NCBI GenBank assembly: GCA_900771335.1 | Contig: CAAGNP010000041.1 | Location: forward strand, 1-18,386 | Origin: Rikenellaceae bacterium | Lineage (GTDB): Bacteria > Bacteroidota > Bacteroidia > Bacteroidales > UBA932 | DNA length: 18,386 nucleotides | Reading direction: 5' to 3' | In this document: positions 5,643-13,434 of the stretch, in pieces | Numbering within the stretch: position 1 is the first letter of the stretch | How the letters are laid out: each line of letters opens with the position of its first letter | Program-made: the position numbers and the translations under genes | The notes under the pieces: model-generated | Told to the model about the DNA's origin: nothing | The model's database searches: none | Seen by the model: only the letters and a program-made list of their open reading frames with translations

Positions 5643-6410
5643 ATGGGAAAAGTAATAGCAATCGCAAACCAAAAGGGTGGAGTCGGAAAGACCACTACAG
5701 CTATAAATCTGGCAGCTTCATTGGCAGTTATGGAGAAAAAGACACTCCTTATCGATGCCGATCCGCAAGCCAATGCTACATCGGGTCTCAATTTTGATCC
5801 CGATTCTGACTCTACCAGAACCCTTTATGAGGTCCTCATCGGCCAAAGAACCTTTGAGGAGGTGACTCTTGATACAGAGATTTCTGACTTGAAACTTGTC
5901 CCATCACACATCAATCTTGTAGGTGCAGAGATCGAGATGCTCTCAATCGAAGAGAGGGAGACTGTCCTCAAAAATGCACTTGAGAAAGTTGTGGACAAAT
6001 ATGAATATATCATCATCGATTGCTCTCCATCATTGGGTCTGATCACCATCAACTCCCTGACTGCAGCAGACTCTGTCATCATCCCTGTACAATGCGAATT
6101 CTTCGCTTTGGAGGGTCTTGGCAAGCTCCTCAACACCATCAAACTTGTGCAGAACAAACTGAACCCTGCACTCACCATCGAGGGTTTCCTTCTCACGATG
6201 TTCGACGGAAGGCTACGTTTGGCAAACCAGGTGGTGGAAGAGGTGAGACAGCACTTCGGTGCAATGGTATTCAATACCCTGATCCAGAGAAACGTCCGTT
6301 TGAGTGAAGCACCTTCACACGGTAAGCCTGCCATCCTTTACGATGCGGTATCACCGGGATCAAACAACTACTTGAATCTGGCTAAAGAGATAATTAAAAA
6401 GAATTCATAA
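5643..6410 (+). CDS. parA: Chromosome partitioning ATPase ParA/Soj
   Basis: The 255-residue protein is typical of chromosomal ParA. It starts MGKVIAIANQ and runs straight into the deviant Walker A KGGVGKTT (11-18), whose first lysine is the signature lysine of the ParA/MinD class. LLIDADPQANAT (35-46) is Walker A', and IIIDCSPSLG is Walker B. ParA dimerises on ATP, binds the nucleoid non-specifically and moves the ParB-parS complex, segregating replication origins. An upstream in-frame ATG at 5625 would add six residues before the conserved start and is less likely. It is the first gene of parA-parB-DUF5683-mltD; parB begins 6 nt after its stop. The direct linkage to parB and the length point to the chromosomal rather than a plasmid system. 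Confidence 0.96.
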   Translation: MGKVIAIANQKGGVGKTTTAINLAASLAVMEKKTLLIDADPQANATSGLNFDPDSDSTRTLYEVLIGQRTFEEVTLDTEISDLKLVPSHINLVGAEIEMLSIEERETVLKNALEKVVDKYEYIIIDCSPSLGLITINSLTAADSVIIPVQCEFFALEGLGKLLNTIKLVQNKLNPALTIEGFLLTMFDGRLRLANQVVEEVRQHFGAMVFNTLIQRNVRLSEAPSHGKPAILYDAVSPGSNNYLNLAKEIIKKNS

Positions 6411-6416
6411 GATACT

Positions 6417-7322
6417 ATGGCAAAAAAATCAGCATTAGGTAAAGGGCTAGGTGCTCTTATATCGGGCTATGAAGGGACCTTCGAGCCACACTCACCAAAG
6501 GTGACTATCCCTGGCACCGCTTCAAATCCTGTATCTATCTCAGAGATTGCCATAGACCTCATTTCCACCAACCCGTACCAGCCCCGTACAGTCTTTGAAG
6601 AGGAGGCACTTCAGGCACTGTCTGACTCGATCAAGCAGCTCGGTCTGATCCAGCCTATCACCGTAAGATCCACCGAAGACGGCAAGTTCCAAATCATCAG
6701 CGGTGAAAGAAGATACAGAGCAGCCAAGATGGCCGGGCTTACACATATCCCTGCATACATCCGCAAGGCAGACGACCAGGGGATGCTGGAAATGGCCATC
6801 GTAGAGAACATCCAGAGGGAAAATCTCGATGCAATAGAGGTGGCACTAAGCTTCCAGAGACTTATCGAAGAGTGCGAACTGACCCAGGAGGCAATGGCCG
6901 ACAGAGTGGGTAAAAAACGTGCTACAGTCACAAACTACCTTCGTCTTCTGAAACTCCCTGCTCAAGTACAGATTGCCTTAAGGGAGGGGAAAATATCTAT
7001 GGGTCATGCAAAATGCATCCTCTCTATCGAAGATGTCAAGAGCCAGCTTCTCCTTTGTGACCTTATCGTAAAGAACGACCTTTCTGTAAGACAAGCTGAG
7101 CAAAAGGCCAAAGCTATCCAGAACCCTGCCCCCAAAAAAGAGGACAAACCTGTAAATCTGCCCGACTCCCACTATAGAGTTCTGGAGATCGTGGGTCGCT
7201 ATTTCAACAACAACATCAGCTTCAAGAGAAACGAAAAAGGGAAAGGGAGCATCACTATCCAGTTTGAAAACGACAAAGAAGTTGAGACATTCCTGAAAGA
7301 TCTGGAGGGAATTAAACAATAA
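6417..7322 (+). CDS. parB: Chromosome partitioning protein ParB/Spo0J
   Basis: The 301-residue product has all parts of chromosomal ParB. The N-terminal LGKGLGALI (7-15) stimulates ParA ATPase. The CTPase domain holds NPYQPR (52-57), GERRYRAA (96-103) and ENIQRENLDAIE (130-141), boxes that bind CTP and let the clamp close. A helix-turn-helix (about 155-181, LTQEAMADRVGKKRATVTNY) reads parS, and the C-terminal dimerisation domain ends in EVETFLKDLEG. A proline/lysine-rich linker lies near residues 238-247. I saw no exact canonical parS (TGTTTCACGTGAAACA type) in the window, so the loading sites should lie elsewhere. Confidence 0.96.
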   Translation: MAKKSALGKGLGALISGYEGTFEPHSPKVTIPGTASNPVSISEIAIDLISTNPYQPRTVFEEEALQALSDSIKQLGLIQPITVRSTEDGKFQIISGERRYRAAKMAGLTHIPAYIRKADDQGMLEMAIVENIQRENLDAIEVALSFQRLIEECELTQEAMADRVGKKRATVTNYLRLLKLPAQVQIALREGKISMGHAKCILSIEDVKSQLLLCDLIVKNDLSVRQAEQKAKAIQNPAPKKEDKPVNLPDSHYRVLEIVGRYFNNNISFKRNEKGKGSITIQFENDKEVETFLKDLEGIKQ

Positions 7323-7330
7323 CAGAGGCC

Positions 7331-8266
7331 GTGCAGAGAATACTTGTCCTATCCATATTGCTCTTCTTTTCTACCCTGACAGGATTTGCCCAATTCCAGA
7401 ATTTTGGATTTGGTGAAAATTCTGGAACCGGTGGCATATTCGGCAGCAATACCTCAGATTCGGGCAATGACACCATCTCTGCCACACAGATCTTCTCGAT
7501 CAAGGATTATTTCCGCGGGCTTGCACACAAAGACACCATCAAGCTGAGCTGGTCTTTCGGAGGCTCACTTGTCCTGCCTGGCTCTGCCCAGATATACAAT
7601 AAAGATTACTGGAAACTCCCTATCGTATACCTCAGTATTGGTGGTCTGGCAGGGACAGGAGGTTATTACCTCTCCCAATACAAAAAAACGGGGAACCCCT
7701 CTCACAAGACCACAAGCAGCATCCTGTTTGCAGGGGCTATCCTATGTTATTGGGGTTCCGTGATGGATGGTGTGGTCTCATACGACTCCAAACTGGATCC
7801 TGACCCCACCAAAGCGACACTATACTCCCTGCTGCTTCCTGGATTGGGGCAGATATACAACAAAGACTACTGGCATATCCCAATATGGTACACAGGACTG
7901 GCCGTAGCAGGCTACGCATGGAACTACAACGGGAAGCAATACACACGATACAGAGACCTCTACAATGAGGCGACAAATCCCAACAGCAACTATAACGGAA
8001 GCGTCTCCAAGGACAACCTTAAGCACTACAGGGACACATACAGACGTATGAGGGACTACTCCATCCTGGCCACTGTGGCGGTCTATCTGCTGCAGGTCAT
8101 AGATGCCAATGTGTTTGCCACCATGGCTGATTTCGAGATCTCAGACGACCTATCTGTAGACCTTGCACCTGCCATAATAACCCCTATCGGGACACCAGAT
8201 CTCAAACAAAACCTGACATGCGGAAACCAGAACTCTTTCGGTCTCCAGCTAAACCTAACATTCTAA
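7331..8266 (+). CDS. DUF5683-domain envelope protein with duplicated PG-GQIYNKDYW motif
   Basis: The 311-residue protein begins with a GTG codon 8 nt after parB. No in-frame ATG nearby keeps the signal peptide MQRILVLSILLFFSTLTGFA (cleavage expected before QFQ), so GTG is the likely start. Two copies of the domain hallmark are seen: VLPGSAQIYNKDYWKLPI (81-98) and LLPGLGQIYNKDYWHIPI (168-185), each followed by hydrophobic, probably membrane-spanning segments. The second copy is followed by the tyrosine-rich WNYNGKQYTRYRDLYNEA stretch usual for the family. DUF5683 proteins are Bacteroidetes envelope proteins of unknown function, repeatedly found between parB and a LysM transglycosylase, as here. 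The C-terminus ends LQLNLTF with a terminal phenylalanine, as in outer-membrane strands. A function cannot be assigned. Confidence 0.85.
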   Translation: MQRILVLSILLFFSTLTGFAQFQNFGFGENSGTGGIFGSNTSDSGNDTISATQIFSIKDYFRGLAHKDTIKLSWSFGGSLVLPGSAQIYNKDYWKLPIVYLSIGGLAGTGGYYLSQYKKTGNPSHKTTSSILFAGAILCYWGSVMDGVVSYDSKLDPDPTKATLYSLLLPGLGQIYNKDYWHIPIWYTGLAVAGYAWNYNGKQYTRYRDLYNEATNPNSNYNGSVSKDNLKHYRDTYRRMRDYSILATVAVYLLQVIDANVFATMADFEISDDLSVDLAPAIITPIGTPDLKQNLTCGNQNSFGLQLNLTF

Positions 8267-8272
8267 ACCTAT

Positions 8273-9982
8273 ATGAAGCGACTATTACTTACCATCATCA
8301 CATTTACAATCCTCGCCTCAAATCTATCTGCACAGAAGGTGGCTGAAAATGACTCTACTGTCACAGTCACCAGTCACACAACCGGAACAAAACAGGACAA
8401 TTTCTTCAAAAAGATCTTCCCTCCCAAAGAAGACAGAAGGTCCTCGCTGCTCAAGCAGAGAGACAGCCTATGCTATATCAACGATTCTCTCATGAGGGTT
8501 ATTGACACCCTCAGAATGGAGATTAACGACTATGAGCTTATCACCTCATCAGACACATTGAACTCAGGCACCCTTGATCTGGAGACCCCGGACTATGTAC
8601 CAAGTGACTCCCTCACACTGGCAGACACAGATTCTCTTATGAGCATATGGTATCACCAGAAGAACCTCGAACTTCTCGAAAATCTGGAGAAAGATGTGGA
8701 TCTGGACACAGCTGTCCTGCTCTCCAATATACCTGACTCCATCTATATCGAAAGGCTTCAGAAGATGAATTCATTCATCTCTGTCCCATACAACAGTATC
8801 ATCAGAAACTACATCATCACATACACAGAGAGAATAGCCAAACAGTCGGAGACCATGCTTGGTCTGTGCAAATACTATATGCCTATCATTGAGGAGATTT
8901 TCGACCAGTATCAGCTCCCACTTGAATTGAAGGCTATGGCTATCATCGAATCTGCACTTAACCCAAGGGCGGTATCGAGGGTGAAAGCAAAAGGTATGTG
9001 GCAGTTCATGTATGGCACAGCCATCAGATACAATCTCCTTATCAACTCATTTGTAGACGAGCGTCTTGACCCTATAAAATCTTGTCATGCAGCTGCCCGT
9101 TACCTCCAGGATGCATACAGGATGTTCGGCAGCTGGCCATTGGCCATCGCATCATACAACTGTGGAGCGGGCAATGTAAACAAAGCTATACGCAGGGCTG
9201 GCGGCTCGAAAGAGATCTGGGACGTATATCCATTCCTCCCAAGAGAGACTCGTGGTTATATCCCATCGTTCATAGCTGCCCTATATATGATGAACTACTA
9301 CCAGGAGCACCAGCTGACCCCTGTGGCTGTGAATATGCCAGTCCATACAGACACCATCAAGGTGACCAAGATGCTCCACTTCGATCAGGTTACACATTTC
9401 ACAGGCATTCCTAAGAAAGAGCTTCAGGACCTCAACCCACAATATCTTCACGACATCGTTCCAGGTGTCGAGAGGGAGTATATCCTCAGGATCCCTTACA
9501 ACTACACAGGCAAATTTGTAGACAATGAGGACTCTATCTACACATACAAGGATTCACTTTATTTCAGCCCTGCCACCCTCAAGAAGATCAAAGAGAGCGG
9601 ATCCACCAACGCACAAAGAATTACACACAAAGTGAAGAGCGGCGAAACACTCAGCCACATCGCTCTAAAATATGGTGTAAAAGTGAAAGATATCCAGAGA
9701 TGGAATGGCGTTAAAAACAATATCCGCATCGGTCAAAAACTTGTAATATATAAAGGTGGCGGTCCTGCTGCATCCGCCAAATCATCATCTGGCAGCAGCA
9801 AAGCCAAAACCACCACTTCAGGCGGATATGTGATCTACACTGTCCAATCCGGAGACAACCTTTGGGACATTGCCAAGAAGTTCCCGGGTGTAAGTGCACA
9901 GAACATTATGGATCTCAACGGAATGAACAAAGGATCCAAGATCTATCCTGGCATGAAGCTGAAGATCAAAAAGTCAAATTAA
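8273..9982 (+). CDS. MltD-like membrane-bound lytic transglycosylase with two LysM domains
   Basis: The 569-residue secreted enzyme cleaves the glycan strands of peptidoglycan between MurNAc and GlcNAc. A signal peptide (1-20, ending LSA) is followed by a charged, probably coiled-coil segment (about 55-90) and an acidic linker. The SLT goose-lysozyme-like domain (about 195-345) has catalytic Glu226 in AIIESALNP, then KAKGMWQFM and the AIASYNCGAGNV motif. LysM domains at 451-494 (HKVKSGETLSHIA) and 519-566 (YTVQSGDNLWDIA) bind peptidoglycan and are joined by a Ser/Lys/Thr-rich linker. No lipobox cysteine follows the signal peptide, so it is not an obvious lipoprotein. It begins 6 nt after the DUF5683 gene and is last in the par operon. 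Its last 17 bp overlap the 3' end of the convergent HhH gene. Confidence 0.93.
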   Translation: MKRLLLTIITFTILASNLSAQKVAENDSTVTVTSHTTGTKQDNFFKKIFPPKEDRRSSLLKQRDSLCYINDSLMRVIDTLRMEINDYELITSSDTLNSGTLDLETPDYVPSDSLTLADTDSLMSIWYHQKNLELLENLEKDVDLDTAVLLSNIPDSIYIERLQKMNSFISVPYNSIIRNYIITYTERIAKQSETMLGLCKYYMPIIEEIFDQYQLPLELKAMAIIESALNPRAVSRVKAKGMWQFMYGTAIRYNLLINSFVDERLDPIKSCHAAARYLQDAYRMFGSWPLAIASYNCGAGNVNKAIRRAGGSKEIWDVYPFLPRETRGYIPSFIAALYMMNYYQEHQLTPVAVNMPVHTDTIKVTKMLHFDQVTHFTGIPKKELQDLNPQYLHDIVPGVEREYILRIPYNYTGKFVDNEDSIYTYKDSLYFSPATLKKIKESGSTNAQRITHKVKSGETLSHIALKYGVKVKDIQRWNGVKNNIRIGQKLVIYKGGGPAASAKSSSGSSKAKTTTSGGYVIYTVQSGDNLWDIAKKFPGVSAQNIMDLNGMNKGSKIYPGMKLKIKKSN

Positions 9983-11693
9983 TCTGACCTTTGACCATTT
10001 TTGTCGAGATTTTAAGATATAGCCCTACTCGCCTGAGTGGGGCATATTTTATATATCCGTAGATATCCCAGCCCCGTCTGTAGAGTGCCGGTACAGAGAA
10101 ATTCTGAGGAAGATCCCTCTCATAAAAATATATCCTGTTGTCCCACTCGTCTATATGGTACACGGTCCCTCTGACCACCACATCCCATTTTCCACCTGCA
10201 GAGAGATATCCACACTCCAGATACGATGCCACCCCAGGAGAGAGGTCACCTTTATATATATTGTTCCACACCACCTCGCCTCTGACAGCTCCATAGAGGC
10301 CCGAAGATGGTTTATAGCTGTAATGGATTCTGACACCCGACTGATGCCTGCCCTGATATCCATAATACCTGTATCTGCCCCTCACCGTCAGCTCATGATC
10401 TCCACGGGACCACTCCAATTCACCCGCACTCTCCACCTCAGATGAGGGGACCTTGACTCCCCACCTTGGAGCAGGATAATAAACCACATCCATGGTGCCT
10501 CTGCACACCAGATTGGGAAGAGGGGTCCACAGAACATTGAAAAAGCCCCCTACCTGATCTTTACACGATGATATGGATGAGAAAGCTCCTGCATATCTGG
10601 ATGAATATCCGGGAGAGTACCATCTGAAAAGGGCAGAGCACTCAAACGCCCCACTTACCGGAGCCACCGCTCCACACAGAAAAGCCCCATCTCCACCAAA
10701 ATCCATTGCCGCCTCTGAAAAGAGTCTGAACCTCCCAATGGACCACATTCCATCTATACTCACACCACCATCAGCTCCATCTGAGACAGTAGCGATAGTG
10801 TTAACCCCCACCCTCCATCTGTCACCCCTGAACTCGAAAGAGCCTCCAGCCACCCTATCACTCTGTTCAGAGTAAAAGAGTGACGCCTCCACCTTATCGG
10901 CATAACCCAATGAGAGCCCCACACCCCTAAATGCCTCCTCTGGAGTAGAGGCGGTGTACGGGACCACCATTCCACCAAGTTTAAGCAATGAAGAGGGGTC
11001 ACCGGCTCCCGAAAGGGAGAAAGAGTTCCATACCAGAAGCCCTTGCCCCAATCTGACGCTATAATCACCCACCACACCGCTCCTGATCAGAAATTTGTCC
11101 CCAAGAGAGACACCACCCACTTTCAAATGTGCAGAGACTCCATTTGACGAGACAGTACTGCCCACCTGCAGTTTGTCCCCCACCTTGAACTGGTACTTGC
11201 CATAATACCCCCACGGATCCTCGGCTGCAAATTTCCTGGTACCACGTAGGACGATTTTATGTGATATCCTCTCCTCTGTAGAGGGGTAAATCGACGAACT
11301 CCCTCCAAAGGATATGAATGGCAGAAGATTATCCACCTTTTCCGCATTGAATCCGTCCACCTGCTCAAGTTCACCTCTGGAGAGGATATCCCCGTATTGC
11401 TCCCGATACTCCAACAAGCTCGCCACCTGGAATGGCGAAAGGAGGGGAAATGCCCCCAATTCCCCCTCGGTGGCGCTATTTATATCGAGTGGTGCCTCCA
11501 TAAGCTGCTCGCAATAATTGACCAGACCCTCGAGATCGGAGCCTCCCCTCTCCGCCTCTGCCTCAAGGATTCTCATGACCCTTTCGGGCAATATCTGCCC
11601 CTGTGCACCAAAAGGTGCAATAGATAAAAAAAAGATTGCCATAGGGAGTATGACAATCTTATATCCTGTTATCGCCTCAAATCTCCCCCTCAT
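9966..11693 (-). CDS. Secreted helix-hairpin-helix protein with a probable outer-membrane beta-barrel
   Basis: The 575-residue product has a signal peptide in its first 32 residues (hydrophobic core VILPMAIFFLSIAPFGA; cleavage likely after GAQG). Residues 69-129 hold a ComEA-like helix-hairpin-helix segment: LDINSATEGELGAFPLLSPFQVASLL, then a second hairpin EQVDGFNAEKVDNLLPF. The remaining 440 residues are rich in Gly, Ser, Tyr and alternating hydrophobics, as in beta-barrels, and end VKGQINLTF with the terminal Phe typical of outer-membrane proteins. Bacteroidetes have a family of such HhH plus barrel-like proteins with no established function; a DNA-binding or uptake role is tempting but unproven. 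A second possible start is Met18. It lies 21 bp downstream of purE and is probably co-transcribed, and it overlaps convergent mltD by 17 bp. Confidence 0.8.
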   Translation of the reverse strand: MRGRFEAITGYKIVILPMAIFFLSIAPFGAQGQILPERVMRILEAEAERGGSDLEGLVNYCEQLMEAPLDINSATEGELGAFPLLSPFQVASLLEYREQYGDILSRGELEQVDGFNAEKVDNLLPFISFGGSSSIYPSTEERISHKIVLRGTRKFAAEDPWGYYGKYQFKVGDKLQVGSTVSSNGVSAHLKVGGVSLGDKFLIRSGVVGDYSVRLGQGLLVWNSFSLSGAGDPSSLLKLGGMVVPYTASTPEEAFRGVGLSLGYADKVEASLFYSEQSDRVAGGSFEFRGDRWRVGVNTIATVSDGADGGVSIDGMWSIGRFRLFSEAAMDFGGDGAFLCGAVAPVSGAFECSALFRWYSPGYSSRYAGAFSSISSCKDQVGGFFNVLWTPLPNLVCRGTMDVVYYPAPRWGVKVPSSEVESAGELEWSRGDHELTVRGRYRYYGYQGRHQSGVRIHYSYKPSSGLYGAVRGEVVWNNIYKGDLSPGVASYLECGYLSAGGKWDVVVRGTVYHIDEWDNRIYFYERDLPQNFSVPALYRRGWDIYGYIKYAPLRRVGLYLKISTKMVKGQINLTF

Positions 11694-11714
11694 GTCCTTA
11701 AAGTTTAAAATCGG

Positions 11715-12227
11715 TTAATTCGTCTTGAATTTGTATTTGATCTCCTGCAAATCCTTATTGGCCTTGCCGATCTTGGCTGCGAGCTCCTTCTTGAACTCTA
11801 CCATTTTCTTCATCAGCTCAGGGTCACCTGCTGCAAGAATCTGCACTGCCAGTATTCCAGCATTCTTGGCACCGTCGAGGGCCACTGTAGCCACCGGAAT
11901 TCCGGAAGGCATCTGCAAAATGGAGAGGATGGAATCCCAACCGTCTATAGAGTTGGAAGATTTGATGGGGACCCCGATTACAGGGACTGGGGTATATGCC
12001 GCAATCACACCTGGCAAATGGGCAGCTCCGCCGGCTCCTGCTATGATGACTTTGATACCCCTTTCATATGCGTTGGTGGCAAAATCCATCACCATCTCAG
12101 GTACTCTGTGTGCCGATAGAGCGTTAATCTCAAAAGGAATTTCCATCGAATCGAGGAATTCTGCAGCTTGTTTCATGATGGGCATATCAGAAGTACTGCC
12201 CATAATTATAGATACTAGTGGTTTCAT
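11715..12227 (-). CDS. purE: N5-carboxyaminoimidazole ribonucleotide mutase PurE (class I)
   Basis: The 170-residue protein has the class I PurE length. It converts N5-CAIR to CAIR in de novo purine synthesis, working as an octamer in the cytosol. Visible motifs are the substrate-phosphate loop GSTSDMP (10-16), the SAHR box (38-41) with the catalytic histidine, and GAGGAAHLPG (63-72), followed by PVPVIGVP and the MPSGIPVATVAL segment. A PurK partner is not in the window. The gene has its own consensus promoter and is divergent from hpt, a purine salvage gene, so both purine routes start from one intergenic region of 67 bp. The antisense strand is open through most of this gene and fuses to hpt in frame; that extension is not coding. 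Confidence 0.96.
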   Translation of the reverse strand: MKPLVSIIMGSTSDMPIMKQAAEFLDSMEIPFEINALSAHRVPEMVMDFATNAYERGIKVIIAGAGGAAHLPGVIAAYTPVPVIGVPIKSSNSIDGWDSILSILQMPSGIPVATVALDGAKNAGILAVQILAAGDPELMKKMVEFKKELAAKIGKANKDLQEIKYKFKTN

Positions 12228-12237
12228 GTCCTATTTT

Positions 12238-12269
12238 TTCGGTTTAAACAAAATTAATGATTATTTTCG
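12238..12269 (+). promoter_or_regulatory. Probable promoter of hpt-adk-obg-PAP2-lplA
   Basis: TATTTTCG (12262-12269) is a one-base variant of TAnnTTTG, and TTCG (12238-12241) sits 20 nt upstream. It overlaps the purE promoter on the opposite strand, so the two polymerases would compete. Confidence 0.45.
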
Positions 12270-12279
12270 CATCTTCAAA
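12249..12279 (-). promoter_or_regulatory. Promoter of purE
   Basis: On the minus strand TTTG (12279-12276), a 19-nt spacer and TAATTTTG (12256-12249) match the Bacteroidetes consensus fully. The predicted start is about 15 nt before the purE ATG. It physically interlocks with the hpt promoter. Confidence 0.7.
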
Positions 12280-12294
12280 AAATATGTACTAACG

Positions 12295-12849
12295 ATGGCA
12301 AGAATAAAACTTCACGACAAGTATTTTATCCCATCTCTATCGAATGAAGAGATAGAGGGAGCAATCAATGCAGTTGCCAAGCAAATATCTGATGACTACA
12401 GAGATAAGGAACATCCTATATTCTTGAGTGTACTTAACGGTTCGTTCATGTTCACAGCTTCTCTTATGAAAGGTTTGGACATACAGGCTGAGGTATCATT
12501 CATCAAGCTCTCATCATACGATGGAACAGAGTCTACCGGCTGTGTAAAACAGCTGCTTGGCCTCAACAAAAACATCAAGGGCAAAAGTGTCCTTATCGTG
12601 GAGGATATCGTAGATACAGGAAACACTATCGTAGAGCTTGTGAAGCTTCTTCAAGAGGCTGGTGCAGCAGACATCAAAGTGTGCACTCTACTACTGAAAC
12701 CTGAATCATACGATAAAGATATCAAGATCGATTATCCGGTATTCAAAATTCCTAACGATTTTATTGTAGGATTTGGTCTTGACTATGATGAACTTGGCCG
12801 TCAGTACAAGGACATATATGTTTTAGACCCAAATCAAGATCCAGAGTAA
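12295..12849 (+). CDS. hpt: Hypoxanthine phosphoribosyltransferase
   Basis: The 184-residue enzyme joins hypoxanthine (and guanine) to PRPP, giving IMP/GMP in purine salvage. It shows the VLNGSFMF segment (46-53), the flexible-loop region KLSSYDGT (71-78), the PRPP-binding signature VLIVEDIVDTGNT (99-111) with the acidic pair E-D, and the base-binding VGFGLDYDE near the C-terminus. The start is MARIKL at 12295. An upstream in-frame extension reads through the purE gene in antisense and is rejected because the family begins here and a promoter lies at 12238-12269. Its TAA shares a base with the adk ATG (TAATG), so translation is probably coupled. Pairing salvage with adenylate kinase makes sense for nucleotide balance. 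Confidence 0.95.
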   Translation: MARIKLHDKYFIPSLSNEEIEGAINAVAKQISDDYRDKEHPIFLSVLNGSFMFTASLMKGLDIQAEVSFIKLSSYDGTESTGCVKQLLGLNKNIKGKSVLIVEDIVDTGNTIVELVKLLQEAGAADIKVCTLLLKPESYDKDIKIDYPVFKIPNDFIVGFGLDYDELGRQYKDIYVLDPNQDPE

Positions 12850-13415
12850 TGAGATATTATGTATTGTTTGGCCCTCCGGGAGCAGGAAAAGGGACGCAGG
12901 CCAAATTCTTAGCTGAAAAATACAATTTGCATCACATCTCCACAGGTGACCTACTTCGCCAGGAGATCAAAAAAGGGACAGACCTTGGAAACCAGGCTGC
13001 AGTCCTTATCAATGCCGGCAACTTCGTACCAGACGAGGTGGTAGTGGCCATGATCAAAAACTGCATCGAAGAGAACACCCATGTGAACGGTTTCCTTTTT
13101 GACGGATTTCCAAGAACAATCCCACAAGCAGAGACACTTGACATTCTGCTGAAAGAGAGGGGCGAAGAGGTTACATCCATCCTATCGATATCACTGCCTG
13201 ACTGCATGGTGTTTGAACGCATACAGCATAGGGCACTTATCGAGGGGAGAATAGATGATACCAAGAAGGAGATAATCCAGAACAGGATAGACACTTATCA
13301 CCACAAGACCGAACCACTGATCGACTTCTACAAAAAACAGAACAAATATCAGGAGGTGGATGGTACAGGTACCATCGAAGAGGTCTTCAAAAACATCTCG
13401 AAATTCATTCAATAA
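12849..13415 (+). CDS. adk: Adenylate kinase (short-LID form)
   Basis: The 188-residue protein catalyses AMP + ATP to 2 ADP. The P-loop GPPGAGKGT is at 8-16, the AMP-binding STGDLLR follows, FDGFPRT lies at 84-90 and EGRIDD at 132-137. The long LID with zinc-binding cysteines is absent: after the HRALIEGRIDD segment the chain goes straight to the helix NRIDTYHHKTEPLIDFY. This is the short form usual in Bacteroidetes. The ATG overlaps the hpt stop by 1 nt. obg follows after 19 nt. Confidence 0.96.
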   Translation: MRYYVLFGPPGAGKGTQAKFLAEKYNLHHISTGDLLRQEIKKGTDLGNQAAVLINAGNFVPDEVVVAMIKNCIEENTHVNGFLFDGFPRTIPQAETLDILLKERGEEVTSILSISLPDCMVFERIQHRALIEGRIDDTKKEIIQNRIDTYHHKTEPLIDFYKKQNKYQEVDGTGTIEEVFKNISKFIQ

Positions 13416-13434
13416 CAAAATAAAAGGACACACT

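Noticed and set aside
5546..7330. A parS centromere site near parAB
   Set aside because: I looked for the TGTTTCACGTGAAACA and TGTTCCACGTGGAACA types by eye and saw no match. Absence in the window does not mean absence near the origin.
11725..12294. 190-codon N-terminal extension of hpt running antisense through purE
   Set aside because: Both purE and the known start of Hpt explain the sequence, and a promoter lies just before 12295. The open antisense frame is a composition effect.
13360..13434. 25-codon extension of obg overlapping adk
   Set aside because: Obg proteins begin at the MASSNF-type start, which has an AGGA-like site in front. The extension reads adk in another frame.
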